Below, in pieces: positions 20,937 through 29,182 of a stretch of 64,000 nucleotides of DNA. Every line of letters begins with the position of its first letter. Position 1 is the stretch's first letter. A program made the position numbers and the translations under genes. This DNA comes from Methylocystis echinoides. GTDB lineage: Bacteria > Pseudomonadota > Alphaproteobacteria > Rhizobiales > Beijerinckiaceae. The notes beneath the pieces are model-generated. The model searched no databases. It had not been told where the DNA came from and worked only from the letters and a program-made list of their open reading frames with translations. The DNA lies in contig NZ_CP156084.1 in assembly GCF_040687965.1 (NCBI RefSeq), positions 386,501 through 450,500 of the forward strand, read 5' to 3'.

Positions 20937-21770
20937 CTATGCCTTCGCCGCGCCGGTGTGAATGATCGTTCCCACATGCTCGCCCCGCAAAGCGGCTGTG
21001 AGCCGGCCGGGCGCGAGGCCGTTGACGATCTGCACATGCTCGAGGTGGCGGGCCGTGGCCATCACATCGAGAAGCGCGCGGTCGAAAGGCAGAGAGCCCT
21101 CGACCTTCGCGAGATCGGCGGCGCTCGTCTCGCGCAGGAGCTGCGCCTGCTGACCCTCGGGGCCTTTCGGATCGGCCGTATACACCCCGTCCACATCTTC
21201 CACGATCGTCAGACCGGCCGCGCCGAGCGCGTCCGCCACGAGAAAGGCGCCCGTGTCGGCCCGGTGTGGCGGAATGCGGGACGTCGGGAACTCATGGTGG
21301 TGATAGGGCGGGAAAGCGCTCCCCACCACCGCGCGGGCGGCGGAGAGATGGATCGCGAGCTGGCTCGCGATCGTCGGATGCTCGACATAGGAGACGCCCT
21401 CGGGGGCGAGCAGCGAGGCGAGGATGTGGCCGTTCTGGCCTGCTTCGCTCGCGGCGAGCGGCGCAAGCGATCCCACGGGCAGGCCGAGGTCGAGACCGAC
21501 GCCGTAGAGATGGCGCGCGCGCACGCCTGCGCCGGTCAATATGAGCATGCGATGCTCGGGCAGGAGTTTACGCAGCTCCTCCACGACGGGAAGGATCGCC
21601 TCCGCGCCGCGATCCATGATGGACCGGCCGCCGATCTTGACGACATGAAGCCAAGGAAGCAGCCGGATCGGACGCCGGCCGGCGACCGGACGGGTGAGGT
21701 CGCTGTCGAGAAGGGTCTGGCGCGCGAGCGGCGAGGCGACATGCTTGATGCTGTTAACCGTGTCGGTCAT
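20937..21770 (-). CDS. mosB: Molybdenum storage protein beta subunit
   Basis: A subunit of the MoSto cage, which in Azotobacter stores molybdate as polyoxometalate clusters in an ATP-dependent way. The 277 residues have the amino-acid-kinase fold with the nucleotide-binding [13 protein letters not shown] near residue 43, the [16 protein letters not shown] loop, and [13 protein letters not shown] toward the C-terminus. It starts 12 bases after the mosA stop, with AGAAAG as ribosome-binding site. The two subunits are clearly paralogous, as in known MoSto. Confidence 0.9.
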   Translation of the reverse strand: MTDTVNSIKHVASPLARQTLLDSDLTRPVAGRRPIRLLPWLHVVKIGGRSIMDRGAEAILPVVEELRKLLPEHRMLILTGAGVRARHLYGVGLDLGLPVGSLAPLAASEAGQNGHILASLLAPEGVSYVEHPTIASQLAIHLSAARAVVGSAFPPYHHHEFPTSRIPPHRADTGAFLVADALGAAGLTIVEDVDGVYTADPKGPEGQQAQLLRETSAADLAKVEGSLPFDRALLDVMATARHLEHVQIVNGLAPGRLTAALRGEHVGTIIHTGAAKA

Positions 21771-21782
21771 GGCCGTCTTTCT

Positions 21783-22592
21783 TCAGCTCGCGGTGATGAT
21801 GGTGCCAACATGTTCGCCGGCGAGCGCGCGGGTCAGATTGCCCGGAACCAGGCCGTTCACGACCTGCACCTCGCGAACGTGGCGCGCCGCCTTCAAGAGG
21901 TCGAGCACGGGGAATTCGAGAATCGAATCGTGCAGGCCCTGCGCCTTCATCTCGTCGACCGAAATTCTTGCAATGAATTTGGCGTCCTTTGCAGTTTTCG
22001 GATTCGCCGTATAGAGCCCGTCCTCATCCTTCACAAAGATCATGGCCTTGCAGCCGAACTGCTCGGCAAGCAGAAAGCATCCGGCGTCGGTGCGGTAAGG
22101 GGGAATGACGCCCTCGGCGGCAGGACGCATCCAGAGATTATACGGCGGCATGCCGCTGAAGACGACGGCGTTGACCTCGGCGAGATAGAGCGGCACTGCA
22201 GACATCCCGGCGCCGTTGACCGCCGAGACCCCGTGCTTTGCGAGGAGTTGACCGAGCATCGCGGCGTTCTGATCGGCGACGGAGGCTCCGAGTTGCGACA
22301 GGACGCCCGCCGGCAGGCCGAGCCCCGCCGCAATCGAATAGAGATGCCGAGCTCTTGTGCCGGCGCCGGTTCCGATGAGCAGCTTATGCGCTTTGCGCGC
22401 AGCGACGATCTCGTCGACGAGAGGGTAGAGGGCGGCGCGGCCACGATCGATGACGCTCTGCCCGCCGATCTTGATTACTGTCGCGTCCGGCAAAATACGG
22501 AAATCGGCGGCGGCTTCAGCCGCGGCCAAGAGCTGCGGATCGGTCAGCGATCGCTGCATGAGGAGCGCTTCGAGCTCCGCCGTCGTGGACAT
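21783..22592 (-). CDS. mosA: Molybdenum storage protein alpha subunit
   Basis: Pairs with MosB to form the MoSto heterohexamer. The 269 residues are close to the Azotobacter length. Conserved segments are TVIKIGGQSVIDRG, LIGTGAGTRARHLYSIAAG and FVKDEDGLYTANPKT. I chose the ATG at 22592 because the open frame upstream is not family-like. I found no sigma-54 or ModE-type site upstream, so how it is regulated cannot be read here. Its presence implies the cell stockpiles molybdenum, as nitrogen fixers do. Confidence 0.9.
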   Translation of the reverse strand: MSTTAELEALLMQRSLTDPQLLAAAEAAADFRILPDATVIKIGGQSVIDRGRAALYPLVDEIVAARKAHKLLIGTGAGTRARHLYSIAAGLGLPAGVLSQLGASVADQNAAMLGQLLAKHGVSAVNGAGMSAVPLYLAEVNAVVFSGMPPYNLWMRPAAEGVIPPYRTDAGCFLLAEQFGCKAMIFVKDEDGLYTANPKTAKDAKFIARISVDEMKAQGLHDSILEFPVLDLLKAARHVREVQVVNGLVPGNLTRALAGEHVGTIITAS

Positions 22593-22785
22593 GAGACGCC
22601 TTTCGTTCGTCGCCAATCGCCCAAGCGCCGAACTGGGAGAAGTTTTTCCGACGCTGTCCAGGGCGTTGGCCCCTTGCAATGCCTTGGGTAAAGGCGGAGG
22701 CGCGCCTCTGCAATATGCGAAAATCGCGTGTTGTTTATGGGATTGGCCAGGCGATTGCGGAATTTTCGCGCGGTCCGAATCGTTA

Positions 22786-22798
22786 ATTGTTGAACAAT
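22786..22798. promoter_or_regulatory. Palindrome ATTGTT-G-AACAAT upstream of mosA
   Basis: A perfect 6-bp inverted repeat around one base, in an AT-rich patch at the right edge of the mosA leader, next to the stop of the DUF1190-like gene. It could be an operator or part of a weak terminator. No regulator is recognised. Confidence 0.3.
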
Positions 22799-22805
22799 GC
22801 GCGTT

Positions 22806-23414
22806 TCACCGCTTCGGCGCCGGATAACAGGCCGTCGAAGCGTCTTTTCCATCGGGCTCGATGACCGAAGAACAATCGAAATTCGGATCCATCGGCGGGC
22901 GCGGCGGAAGAGCTCCCCCAGGCCCGCCGCCTCCCCTTTCCAGGGCGCCGCCGAAGGGAGCCGCATATCGAACTTGCGCGGCGCGATAGTCGATGTGCAG
23001 GTCGCGGCTTAATGCGCTTCTCGCGCCGAACCTGACGATGTTGCCGGCGATGAGCGGCGAAACGGTGATGCTCTGATTGGATCGGACCTCCACGGCAAAA
23101 CCCGTTTGTCTGGGATGAAAATAAATCCCGCTTTTCTTGCCTGCCCAGCCGGCGGCGCCGCTTATGCCGACGCTGCACCCCTGCCGAAACATCCTTTCGC
23201 ATTCGGGACGCGAGGAAAAGCGCGGCGCCTTCTCGCGAAACTCAGCTTCGGCGTTGAGCGCCGCATTGCTGCAAATCATCTCGCTGACTTTCCCACTCGC
23301 GCGGCAGCCGGCTTCGGAACCGAATATATGCGTTCCAGGCTGGTTGCTTTGCGCTGCCGCTGACGTCGCCGGCGGGTCAAGGAATAAAGCAATCAGGATC
23401 AAAGAACGTCGCAT
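22806..23414 (-). CDS. Exported DUF1190 (YgiB)-like protein
   Basis: A 202-residue protein with an N-terminal signal peptide (about 1-21, LILIALFLDPPATSAAA). The region after it carries the Cys-rich pattern of YgiB/DUF1190 proteins: MICSNAALNAEAEFREKAPR then PECERMFRQGC. A Gly/Pro-rich low-complexity segment (GGGGPGGALPPRPP) and a short Cys-containing tail end the protein. The family is of unknown function. It lies upstream of mosA on the same strand, but 213 bases and a palindrome separate them, so co-transcription is uncertain. Confidence 0.65.
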   Translation of the reverse strand: MRRSLILIALFLDPPATSAAAQSNQPGTHIFGSEAGCRASGKVSEMICSNAALNAEAEFREKAPRFSSRPECERMFRQGCSVGISGAAGWAGKKSGIYFHPRQTGFAVEVRSNQSITVSPLIAGNIVRFGARSALSRDLHIDYRAAQVRYAAPFGGALERGGGGPGGALPPRPPMDPNFDCSSVIEPDGKDASTACYPAPKR

Positions 23415-23946
23415 ATCCAGCTCCTTGGTCTTCTGAAATTATTTCTTGCTCAAGGCGGCGACCCCTGCTGCTGCGGTCAAGAGACGTCGCTGGGCGTCGG
23501 CGCATGTAAGCCCCGACGCCGTCTGCTTTTCATTTCTTACCATGAAGATTGGAGAAACTTAGACCGGCGCATGGAGGCGCTAGCGTTACGATGCGTCGTT
23601 GCTTTGCGCCGGCCGGGCTGTGCTGGTGGAGCCTGCGCTTGATCTCCGCCACCCTGCGGCGAGAGAAAGCGACCGAGAGACCGCAACGATCCGAGTCGCG
23701 CTTACCGGCTTTTCCATTATGCTCGCGGTCGCGGCGGCGGCCATGCGCTTATTATAAGGGGCGGATGAGCCCAACGGCCGTCGCCGGCTGGGCTCCCGCA
23801 GTGGCGCCGTCGACCGCGCTTGGCGCAAAGCTGGGTTATTCGGCATCGACATTCGCGCAAGATTGGCGCTATTGCGCCTTATCGCGCATGCCTTTGACCT
23901 GACGCGCCGCCCTCAATTGGCTTCCGCCAGAATAGCGCGCGCTAGG
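23415..23946. other. Gene-free stretch before the IS1595 element
   Basis: No frame here has a family match, a ribosome-binding site or natural composition. The last part, 23870-23946, is the original downstream flank of the VanZ gene: joined to 26805 onward without the transposon it continues that gene to its native stop. Confidence 0.5.
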
Positions 23947-23954
23947 CTTTCTTT
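23947..23954 (+). repeat. Left copy of the IS1595 target-site duplication
   Basis: CTTTCTTT, identical to 26797-26804 at the other end of the element. An intact duplication indicates simple, relatively recent transposition. Confidence 0.92.
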
Positions 23955-24144
23955 GGTGATTATGTAGTTTACAAACCATTGGAGAATCGGATAGCATTCC
24001 TTCTGGATCGATGGTTATGCAGTTTTCGCACGGCACTGTCCGGTCATGGCATTGTCCATGTGCGCAGTAAGTGACTAGAGACCTGCGCTTGGGAAGTAGC
24101 TCAGGAGGTAGAGTCACGCCGTTATTTCCATTCAGGAGGTTGCT

Positions 24145-24378
24145 ATGGCTAGAGCGCAATATTTCGTCGTCCATCACGATGGCCAGTGGAAGATCAGATA
24201 TGATGGGACTCACTATGGGCCATACGCGTCGCAAGCCCTCGCCATACAACAGGCCATCAACTCAGCCCATGAAGCTGGCAGACTTGGACATGACGCACAG
24301 GTTCTTGTCCAAGGTCAGAACAATCAGTTCCGCACAGAATGGACATACGGCCACGATCCATACCCGCCGAAAGGCTGA
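24145..24378 (+). CDS. DUF2188-like small passenger protein
   Basis: A 77-residue protein beginning MARAQYFVVHHDGQWKIRYD, with a small alpha/beta pattern (strand, GPYASQALAIQQAI helix, strand) like DUF2188 domains. An excellent AGGAGG site lies seven bases before the ATG. It is the first passenger gene after the left repeat. The function is unknown. Confidence 0.7.
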   Translation: MARAQYFVVHHDGQWKIRYDGTHYGPYASQALAIQQAINSAHEAGRLGHDAQVLVQGQNNQFRTEWTYGHDPYPPKG

Positions 24379-24410
24379 CCAGCAAACCATTCTACTAAGG
24401 AGATTTTACC

Positions 24411-24617
24411 ATGGCCGACGCCGCGCCTGTTGCCCACATCGGGGAGAATTCGCCTGAGCAGGTCGCTTACAAACTGTTCCAGACAATTGCAGCATACGAG
24501 GCTTGCAAAACACGCGAAGCTATTCTTGACCTGTATTCTGAGTGCCTGCTCGCTGTCCGTAACCCGGCCGGTCGGCTGAAAGGAAATCATGATAATCTTG
24601 CGCCGCCGCGACGATAG
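24411..24617 (+). CDS. Small passenger protein of unknown function
   Basis: A 68-residue protein starting MADAAPVAHIGENSPEQVAY, with a helical middle (LFQTIAAYEACKTREAILDL). AAGGAG precedes the ATG, 33 bases after the DUF2188-like gene, so the two are likely co-transcribed. Its last third overlaps, on the opposite strand, the 3' end of a minus-strand small gene, so the true C-terminus could be altered by element decay. Confidence 0.5.
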   Translation: MADAAPVAHIGENSPEQVAYKLFQTIAAYEACKTREAILDLYSECLLAVRNPAGRLKGNHDNLAPPRR

Positions 24618-24708
24618 TAGATGCGCCAACACCCTTATCATGTGATTGGACAGCTAGCTTAAGTGCTTCAACTCTAAGCTCATCATCAGTCATATATGCG
24701 GCTCTCAT
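24520..24708 (-). CDS. Possible small passenger protein on the minus strand
   Basis: Reads MRAAYMTDDELRVEALKLAV and then a helical region (STIVAAAQDYHDFL), a coherent amphipathic pattern; the tail is less natural. A start at the second Met (24693) is also possible. No strong ribosome-binding site is seen, and the gene overlaps the plus-strand passenger gene ending at 24617. Only one of the two overlapping tails may be real. Confidence 0.4.
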   Translation of the reverse strand: MRAAYMTDDELRVEALKLAVQSHDKGVGASTIVAAAQDYHDFLSADRPGYGQRAGTQNTGQE

Positions 24709-24727
24709 TTGCGACCGCTGGCGAGGC

Positions 24728-24916
24728 TCAGCGGTCGTCTTTGCTCTGGGTTGGTTGGCTTTTCGCAGCACCTTCCTCGCTGTCTTTCGGTGGCTTATGC
24801 TTAGCAACCTTCTTTAGCGCCTCGTCAAAGCGCTCTTCGGATTCGTCGCAGCCGATGGCACGGGCCGCGTCGACAAAGGCATCTGATTGCTTCTTTTCTT
24901 TAGGAGTTTTCGTCAT
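24728..24916 (-). CDS. Small acidic/basic passenger protein
   Basis: A 62-residue charged protein with the pattern SDAFVDAARAIGCDESEERF followed by DEALKKVAKHKPP. I recall similar short proteins in mobile elements of Hyphomicrobiales, which needs a database check. Its ATG (24914-24916) overlaps the ATG of the divergent DUF3800 gene inside the palindrome TCATGA. No clear ribosome-binding site precedes it. Confidence 0.5.
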   Translation of the reverse strand: MTKTPKEKKQSDAFVDAARAIGCDESEERFDEALKKVAKHKPPKDSEEGAAKSQPTQSKDDR

Positions 24917-25628
24917 GAGTTATATCGCTTTCATTGACGAGTCCGGCGATCATGGCCTTGAAGTCATAGACCCATCGTCTCCCGTTTTTGTCCTTGGATG
25001 CGCTCTTTACCAAACTGACGACTATCTCGGCAAAGAGACGCCATTGATGACGAAGCTGAAAATTGAGAGATGGGGCCACGAAGGCGTAGTCTTCCACTCA
25101 TATGAAATCAGAAAGAAACGCGGGCAATTCTCATTCTGCGCCGACTCATCGGAAGCTAAGAAGCTACACCAAGAAATAGGCGACTTTTTTAAAAAGTCAT
25201 CAGCTACCCTTATCGCCGCCGCGATAGACAAGGAAAGACACAAGAAACAATACTCTTCCCCTGAAGACCCTTATTTCCTTTCAATGCAGTTCGTTCTTGA
25301 ACGCATCCACAAAGCTACTTACGGCCGCGTTCACCTTGTATTCGAATCGAGAGGGGTAAAAGAGAATGCAATTGTCTCGAATTGGACAAACGAGATTTGC
25401 GGCGGACGCAACTACAGGTCAAAAAAATTCGATTTCACCCACTGTTTTTCCGAGAAAAAGTTCAACGTTACAGGGCTTCAAGTCGCTGACCTTGCCAGCT
25501 ACCCCATATCGCACTTCGTTCGGAATAGGGAGACGAAACGGCCAGACTGGGTGGCAGTTAAGCCCCGGTTAAGGCAATCAATGGACGGCCAAATCATAGG
25601 CTATGGCCTAAAGATTTTCCCTTCATAA
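24915..25628 (+). CDS. DUF3800-domain protein (transposon passenger)
   Basis: A 237-residue protein with the DUF3800 signature at the N-terminus (YIAFIDESGDHGL, then FVLGCALY) and the C-terminal NVTGLQVADLASYPISH segment. DUF3800 proteins are predicted to have an RNase H-like fold with acidic active-site residues, but no activity is established. Such genes are frequent on mobile elements. The ATG at 24915 has TTTAGGAG upstream; the frame open before it is a shadow of the minus-strand small gene. It is the largest cargo gene of the IS1595 element. Confidence 0.85.
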   Translation: MSYIAFIDESGDHGLEVIDPSSPVFVLGCALYQTDDYLGKETPLMTKLKIERWGHEGVVFHSYEIRKKRGQFSFCADSSEAKKLHQEIGDFFKKSSATLIAAAIDKERHKKQYSSPEDPYFLSMQFVLERIHKATYGRVHLVFESRGVKENAIVSNWTNEICGGRNYRSKKFDFTHCFSEKKFNVTGLQVADLASYPISHFVRNRETKRPDWVAVKPRLRQSMDGQIIGYGLKIFPS

Positions 25629-25752
25629 AGCAGAAGGGGCATCCAGAAATGGATGCCCCTCGCCGACCGACATAACGCCAATCCATTTGGGAAAAGAATA
25701 TGGCGCGGGTAGCATTTTGTCAAGTAGAATCAGCGGCTTGCTAAGCCACTGA

Positions 25753-26733
25753 TCAGAATCTTCTTTCGTTTTGTTCCGCCGCCTCGTCAGGCCAGCGATA
25801 AGTCAGACGCTTACCAACAATGCCTCGCAACGCGAGACTAGCCCGCTGCTGATCCTCACAACCCCGCGCAGAGCGGTTGTTGTAGCGAAAATCAAACTCC
25901 GCCAGATAGCGGTGAAGGTGTTTTTCGCCGCAGTGCTGGTAGACGCCCTTCATGCCGCGCTTGAAGATTGAGAAATAGCCCTCAATCGTGTTCGTGTGGA
26001 TGGCGCTCTCACCTTCGTAGCGAACGTATTCTTCGGCGCTGTGACGCACGGTCGAATGTTCAGCGAACGATTTGCCAACCTCAGGATATAGGCGGCTTTC
26101 GTCCGTGTAGAGCTTCGTTTCGCGGTCGATGTTCTCACCGACAATCTTGGCGACCTCTTTCTTGTTCACCTTGTCGACGTGGAACGAACGAACCGAGCCA
26201 CCGCGCTCGACAAGGGCCACAACCGCACGCTTGCCAGCCGGGCCGCGCTTGCCGCCCTTGGCGAACGGGCGGCCACTCGTGGTTGCTCCCGGCTGGTCTG
26301 CCGTCTTGCCGAAATATGTTTCGTCGGCCTCGACAACGCCGCCCGCGCCACCCATCGGGGCAAGCGTGCCGTCTCGCATAGCCTCGCGGATGCGATGCGC
26401 CAGAAACCACGCCGTCTTATACTGAACCTCAAGAACGCGGTGCAGCTGATGCGCGCTGATGCCCTTCTTCGAGGAAGTCATCAAGTAGACAGCCTGAAGC
26501 ATCTTGTTCAACGGGATATGCGCGGATTCGAAAACCGTGCCGACCTTCACCGTGAACTGCTTGCGGCAATCAGAACATTTGCGCAGGCCCATGCGCGTCT
26601 TGTGCAGGTCGTAATGCTTTCCAGAGACCGAGCCGCAATGCGGGCAGACCGGGCCTTCCGGCCACAGAACGCTTTCAAGATGAGCGAAAGCAGCGGCTTC
26701 GTCGTGGAAATAAGGCTTCGAAAGCACAGACAT
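25753..26733 (-). CDS. IS1595-family (ISXO2-like) transposase
   Basis: The 326-residue protein appears intact. The N-terminal zinc ribbon has CPHCGSVSG and CSDCRKQF (about residues 32-60), and the DDE-type core has VVEADETYFGK, LYTDESRLY and HTNTIEGYFSIFKRG. The length matches the family and no frameshift is visible. It reads inward from the right terminal repeat, which lies 40 bases upstream of its start. Intact ends, duplication and transposase suggest the element may still be mobile. Confidence 0.93.
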   Translation of the reverse strand: MSVLSKPYFHDEAAAFAHLESVLWPEGPVCPHCGSVSGKHYDLHKTRMGLRKCSDCRKQFTVKVGTVFESAHIPLNKMLQAVYLMTSSKKGISAHQLHRVLEVQYKTAWFLAHRIREAMRDGTLAPMGGAGGVVEADETYFGKTADQPGATTSGRPFAKGGKRGPAGKRAVVALVERGGSVRSFHVDKVNKKEVAKIVGENIDRETKLYTDESRLYPEVGKSFAEHSTVRHSAEEYVRYEGESAIHTNTIEGYFSIFKRGMKGVYQHCGEKHLHRYLAEFDFRYNNRSARGCEDQQRASLALRGIVGKRLTYRWPDEAAEQNERRF

Positions 26734-26779
26734 AGGTATAGCTCCTTGACTCTGAAGCTACTACCCGCTTGGTGGTTTG

Positions 26780-27268
26780 TCAACTACATAATCGCCCTTT
26801 CTTTCCTAACTCGCGCAGTTTCTGGACCGCCGCGGCCGCGGCGATCGCCGCCATCGGGCGACGCGCGATATGTGCGGCGGCGATGCGCGCGACAAGCGCC
26901 CCGAACAACACCCCCGCCGTCAAGCCGCTCGCGCTCGCCAGCGCATCGCTCAAACTCGGCGTGCGCCCCGGCGACAACTGCTGGGCGACTTCGAGGACGC
27001 CGCTCGCCACCGCAAGGCACGACCATCCGAGAAGGCGCTGGCGAAGCGACGACGCCGCCAGCGGCAGAAAAAATCCAGCGCCGGCATAGGCGATGAAATG
27101 CTCGAATTCTTTCGGCATGCCGGTCTCGGGCCGCTCGGCGTAGGGCACGAGCGACAGAACGACGATGGCGACGACGCACGCGGCGACCGCCAGGCGCGCC
27201 GGACGCGAGATCTTATCGCTTTGCAAAAGACCGGCGGGCTCTTCAGACGCGCCTTGGATATCAGCCAT
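26780..27268 (-). CDS. VanZ-family membrane protein, 3' end altered by IS1595
   Basis: A protein of about 162 residues with four hydrophobic segments and the VanZ-like pattern FEHFIAYAGAGFFLPLA and VLEVAQQLSPGRTPSLSDAL. The function is unknown; VanZ of enterococci affects teicoplanin resistance. The transposon entered after the codons for ELGKK: the present end reads GKK-GRLCS-stop using transposon bases, whereas the rejoined native sequence reads GKKA-stop. The protein is therefore nearly unchanged. The ATG at 27268 is one plausible start; the frame is open to 27334. Confidence 0.8.
   Translation of the reverse strand: MADIQGASEEPAGLLQSDKISRPARLAVAACVVAIVVLSLVPYAERPETGMPKEFEHFIAYAGAGFFLPLAASSLRQRLLGWSCLAVASGVLEVAQQLSPGRTPSLSDALASASGLTAGVLFGALVARIAAAHIARRPMAAIAAAAAVQKLRELGKKGRLCS
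26797..26804 (+). repeat. Right copy of the IS1595 target-site duplication
   Basis: CTTTCTTT, identical to 23947-23954. On the minus strand these bases encode Lys-Lys near the end of the VanZ-family protein. Confidence 0.92.
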
Positions 27269-27568
27269 TTGGATCGAAACGTTAACGGTCGCCAATGCGG
27301 CTTTCAACCGTAGCATCCTGCGCCAGCGATGCAAAATCCCGCGCTCCGGCGTCGCCGCGCGTGACGCGTGCGAAAGCTGAAAGGGCGCAACGAAATCGGC
27401 CTAGGCGTCCCCGCAGGAGGAAATGGCGATTCTTCGGATTATGAGTCAGATAATGAGGCTTTGTCGCGCATCCGCACACGGCGCCGCGCCCATCTGCGTC
27501 GCGGCCGCCGGCACGAGACGACGCCGACAGGGATTGATAAAAACTCCTGTCGGCGGCGTTTACTGTGT
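27269..27568. other. Gene-free stretch with a stem-loop after the GME gene
   Basis: No gene is recognised. A stem-loop lies at about 27523-27557, with arms gccgacagg and cctgtcggc around a 14-base AT-rich loop. It follows the stop of the epimerase gene that reads leftward, so it is a candidate terminator, though no T run follows it. Confidence 0.45.
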
Positions 27569-28543
27569 TTAAGCCGGACTATTTTTGCGCACGCGCTGCT
27601 CGATCCATCGATAGGTGACCTCGAGCCCTTTACGCAGCGGCTGCGACGGCGCCCAGCCGAGTTTTTCCTTCACGAGCCGATTGTCGGAATTGCGTCCCCG
27701 CACCCCGAGCGGACCGGGCACATGCTTCTTTCCGACGCGCTTGCCGGCGATATCGGCGACAATGTCGACGAGCTGGTTGATCGACACCATCTCTTCGGAG
27801 CCGATATTCACCGGTCCCTCGAAATCCGGCGACCGCGCAATGCGCAACGTTCCCTCGAGACATTCGTCGATGTAGAGGAACGAGCGCGTTTGCTTGCCGT
27901 CTCCCCAGATCTCGATCTCGTCGCCGTCCATGGCGCGCGCGACTTTGCGGCAGATCGCCGCAGGAGATTTTTCCTTTCCGCCGTCCCAGGTGCCCTCGGG
28001 GCCGAAAATATTGTGGTAGCGCGCGACCCTGTTGCGCATGCCGTAGTTGCGGTTATAGGCGAGATAGAGACGTTCGCTGAACAGTTTTTCCCAGCCATAT
28101 TCGCTGTCCGGCGCGGCCGGGTAAGCCGAAGCTTCAGCGCAGTTCGGATTGTCGGGATCTTCTTGATTATAGGCCGGATAGATGCAGGCGGAGGACGAGT
28201 AAAACACATTCTTGATGTTTCGCTTCATGCACACGTCCAGCATGTTGAGATTGATTGTTGCTGAATTGTGCATGACGTCGGCGTCATGATCGCCGGTGAA
28301 AATATAGCCGGCGCCGCCCATGTCGGCGGCGAGCTGGTAGACCTCGTCGAAATAGCCGTCGACGACGTCGCGGCAAAAATCCTGGTCCCTCAAGTCGCCG
28401 ATAAGAAAATCATCCGCGCAGGTTTCGGCGTGTTCATGAAATTTAAGGTCGACGCCGCGGACCCAAAAACCTTCACTTTTTAAGCGCTTGACCAGATGAC
28501 CGCCAATAAAGCCGCCTGCCCCACAAACAAGAGCCTTGCGCAT
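27569..28543 (-). CDS. gme: GDP-mannose 3,5-epimerase-like NAD-dependent epimerase
   Basis: A 324-residue extended short-chain dehydrogenase. The nucleotide-binding motif is GAGGFIGGHL, the catalytic YxxxK is YGWEK, and GME-type stretches are AADMGGAGYIF, SSACIYPAYNQED, EIWGDGKQTRSFLYIDE and GPLGVRGRNSDN. These resemble plant GDP-mannose 3,5-epimerase, which makes GDP-L-galactose and GDP-L-gulose. A related UDP/GDP-sugar epimerase is possible. The ATG at 28543 gives the family N-terminus. It belongs functionally with GDP-L-fucose synthase at 53490, now 25 kb away. Confidence 0.85.
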   Translation of the reverse strand: MRKALVCGAGGFIGGHLVKRLKSEGFWVRGVDLKFHEHAETCADDFLIGDLRDQDFCRDVVDGYFDEVYQLAADMGGAGYIFTGDHDADVMHNSATINLNMLDVCMKRNIKNVFYSSSACIYPAYNQEDPDNPNCAEASAYPAAPDSEYGWEKLFSERLYLAYNRNYGMRNRVARYHNIFGPEGTWDGGKEKSPAAICRKVARAMDGDEIEIWGDGKQTRSFLYIDECLEGTLRIARSPDFEGPVNIGSEEMVSINQLVDIVADIAGKRVGKKHVPGPLGVRGRNSDNRLVKEKLGWAPSQPLRKGLEVTYRWIEQRVRKNSPA

Positions 28544-29182
28544 AATCCGTCCTTCCGAATTTGCTTCGTCCTGCCCCTTCCCCAGATGCGTCCGGCGACA
28601 TGCGGGGGAGAGACGCAAATACGTCGGATTTTGGGCGAATGCAATAGACGAGGCCCGTGTTGAACAAGTCAAGCATTAGGGGCATTCCAGTAAGTCATTG
28701 GCTCTTTCAAAACGCTCTGTGGAGGACCGTCGCCGCGCCGCTTAGACCTTCGGCGCGCGCATCTCCTCAGAAAACCAGCAGTAGAGCTAAAGCCCACCAC
28801 TTCTTTCCCGCTCGTCGTTCACGCATTCGAGATCCGCGTTCTTCTCTTTACGGAAGGCTCAACCGGCAAGGGTCGATAACGCAGTTTGTCGCGCCTCGAC
28901 GTCGCGCCGCCGGGTCGGCTTTTCCATTGACTGAATGATCAGCATCGAAAGCAAGCAGACCCGTCTGGCAGGCGCGAGAGAATAATAGCGGCTCCGGCGC
29001 GCTGCTCGTAAACTGGCTTCGTTTCGCCAAACGCCAGGTACTAGGCTTATTCCTAATAAGGCTGCAGCAGCCAATCGGCTAGCTGTTCGCGCCAACATCG
29101 GCCGGGGGGCGTCATCCTGCGCATCGGCCCCTGTGTGCCCACAAAACGGGTGGTCGAGCTCATTTCGCGCGGCACGCCTGGC
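28544..29182. other. Gene-free stretch between gme and the IS66 relic
   Basis: No supported gene. The last part (about 29030-29182) should hold the IS66 left end and tnpA, but I find neither a GTAAGCG-type end nor a tnpA frame. The IS66 copy appears truncated on this side. Confidence 0.45.

Larger units (their letters stand above)
23955..26796. mobile_element. Complete IS1595-family transposon with passenger genes
   Basis: A 2842-bp element. Its terminal inverted repeats are GGTGATTATGTAGTTTACAA at the left and, on the other strand, GGCGATTATGTAGTTGACAA at the right; 22 of the 24 outer bases agree. It is flanked by the perfect 8-bp direct repeat CTTTCTTT at 23947-23954 and 26797-26804, the duplication size typical of IS1595 elements. 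Inside are an ISXO2-like transposase (minus strand) and four apparent passenger genes: a DUF2188-like protein, two or three small unknowns and a DUF3800 protein. The body is less GC-rich than the chromosome. It entered the 3' end of a VanZ-family gene. Confidence 0.93.

Noticed and set aside
22593-22805. Sigma-54 or ModE site upstream of mosA
   Set aside because: I searched for TGGC-N8-TTGC spacing and for CGCTATAT-type repeats on the minus strand and found none with correct spacing.
23549-23902. 117-codon plus-strand frame
   Set aside because: Poor composition, no ribosome-binding site, no family pattern.
24088-24125. tRNA-like D-arm (AGTAGCTCAGGAGGTAGAGT) inside the IS1595 element
   Set aside because: No matching anticodon arm, T-arm or acceptor 3' strand follows, and the stretch includes spacer before a gene with its own ribosome-binding site.
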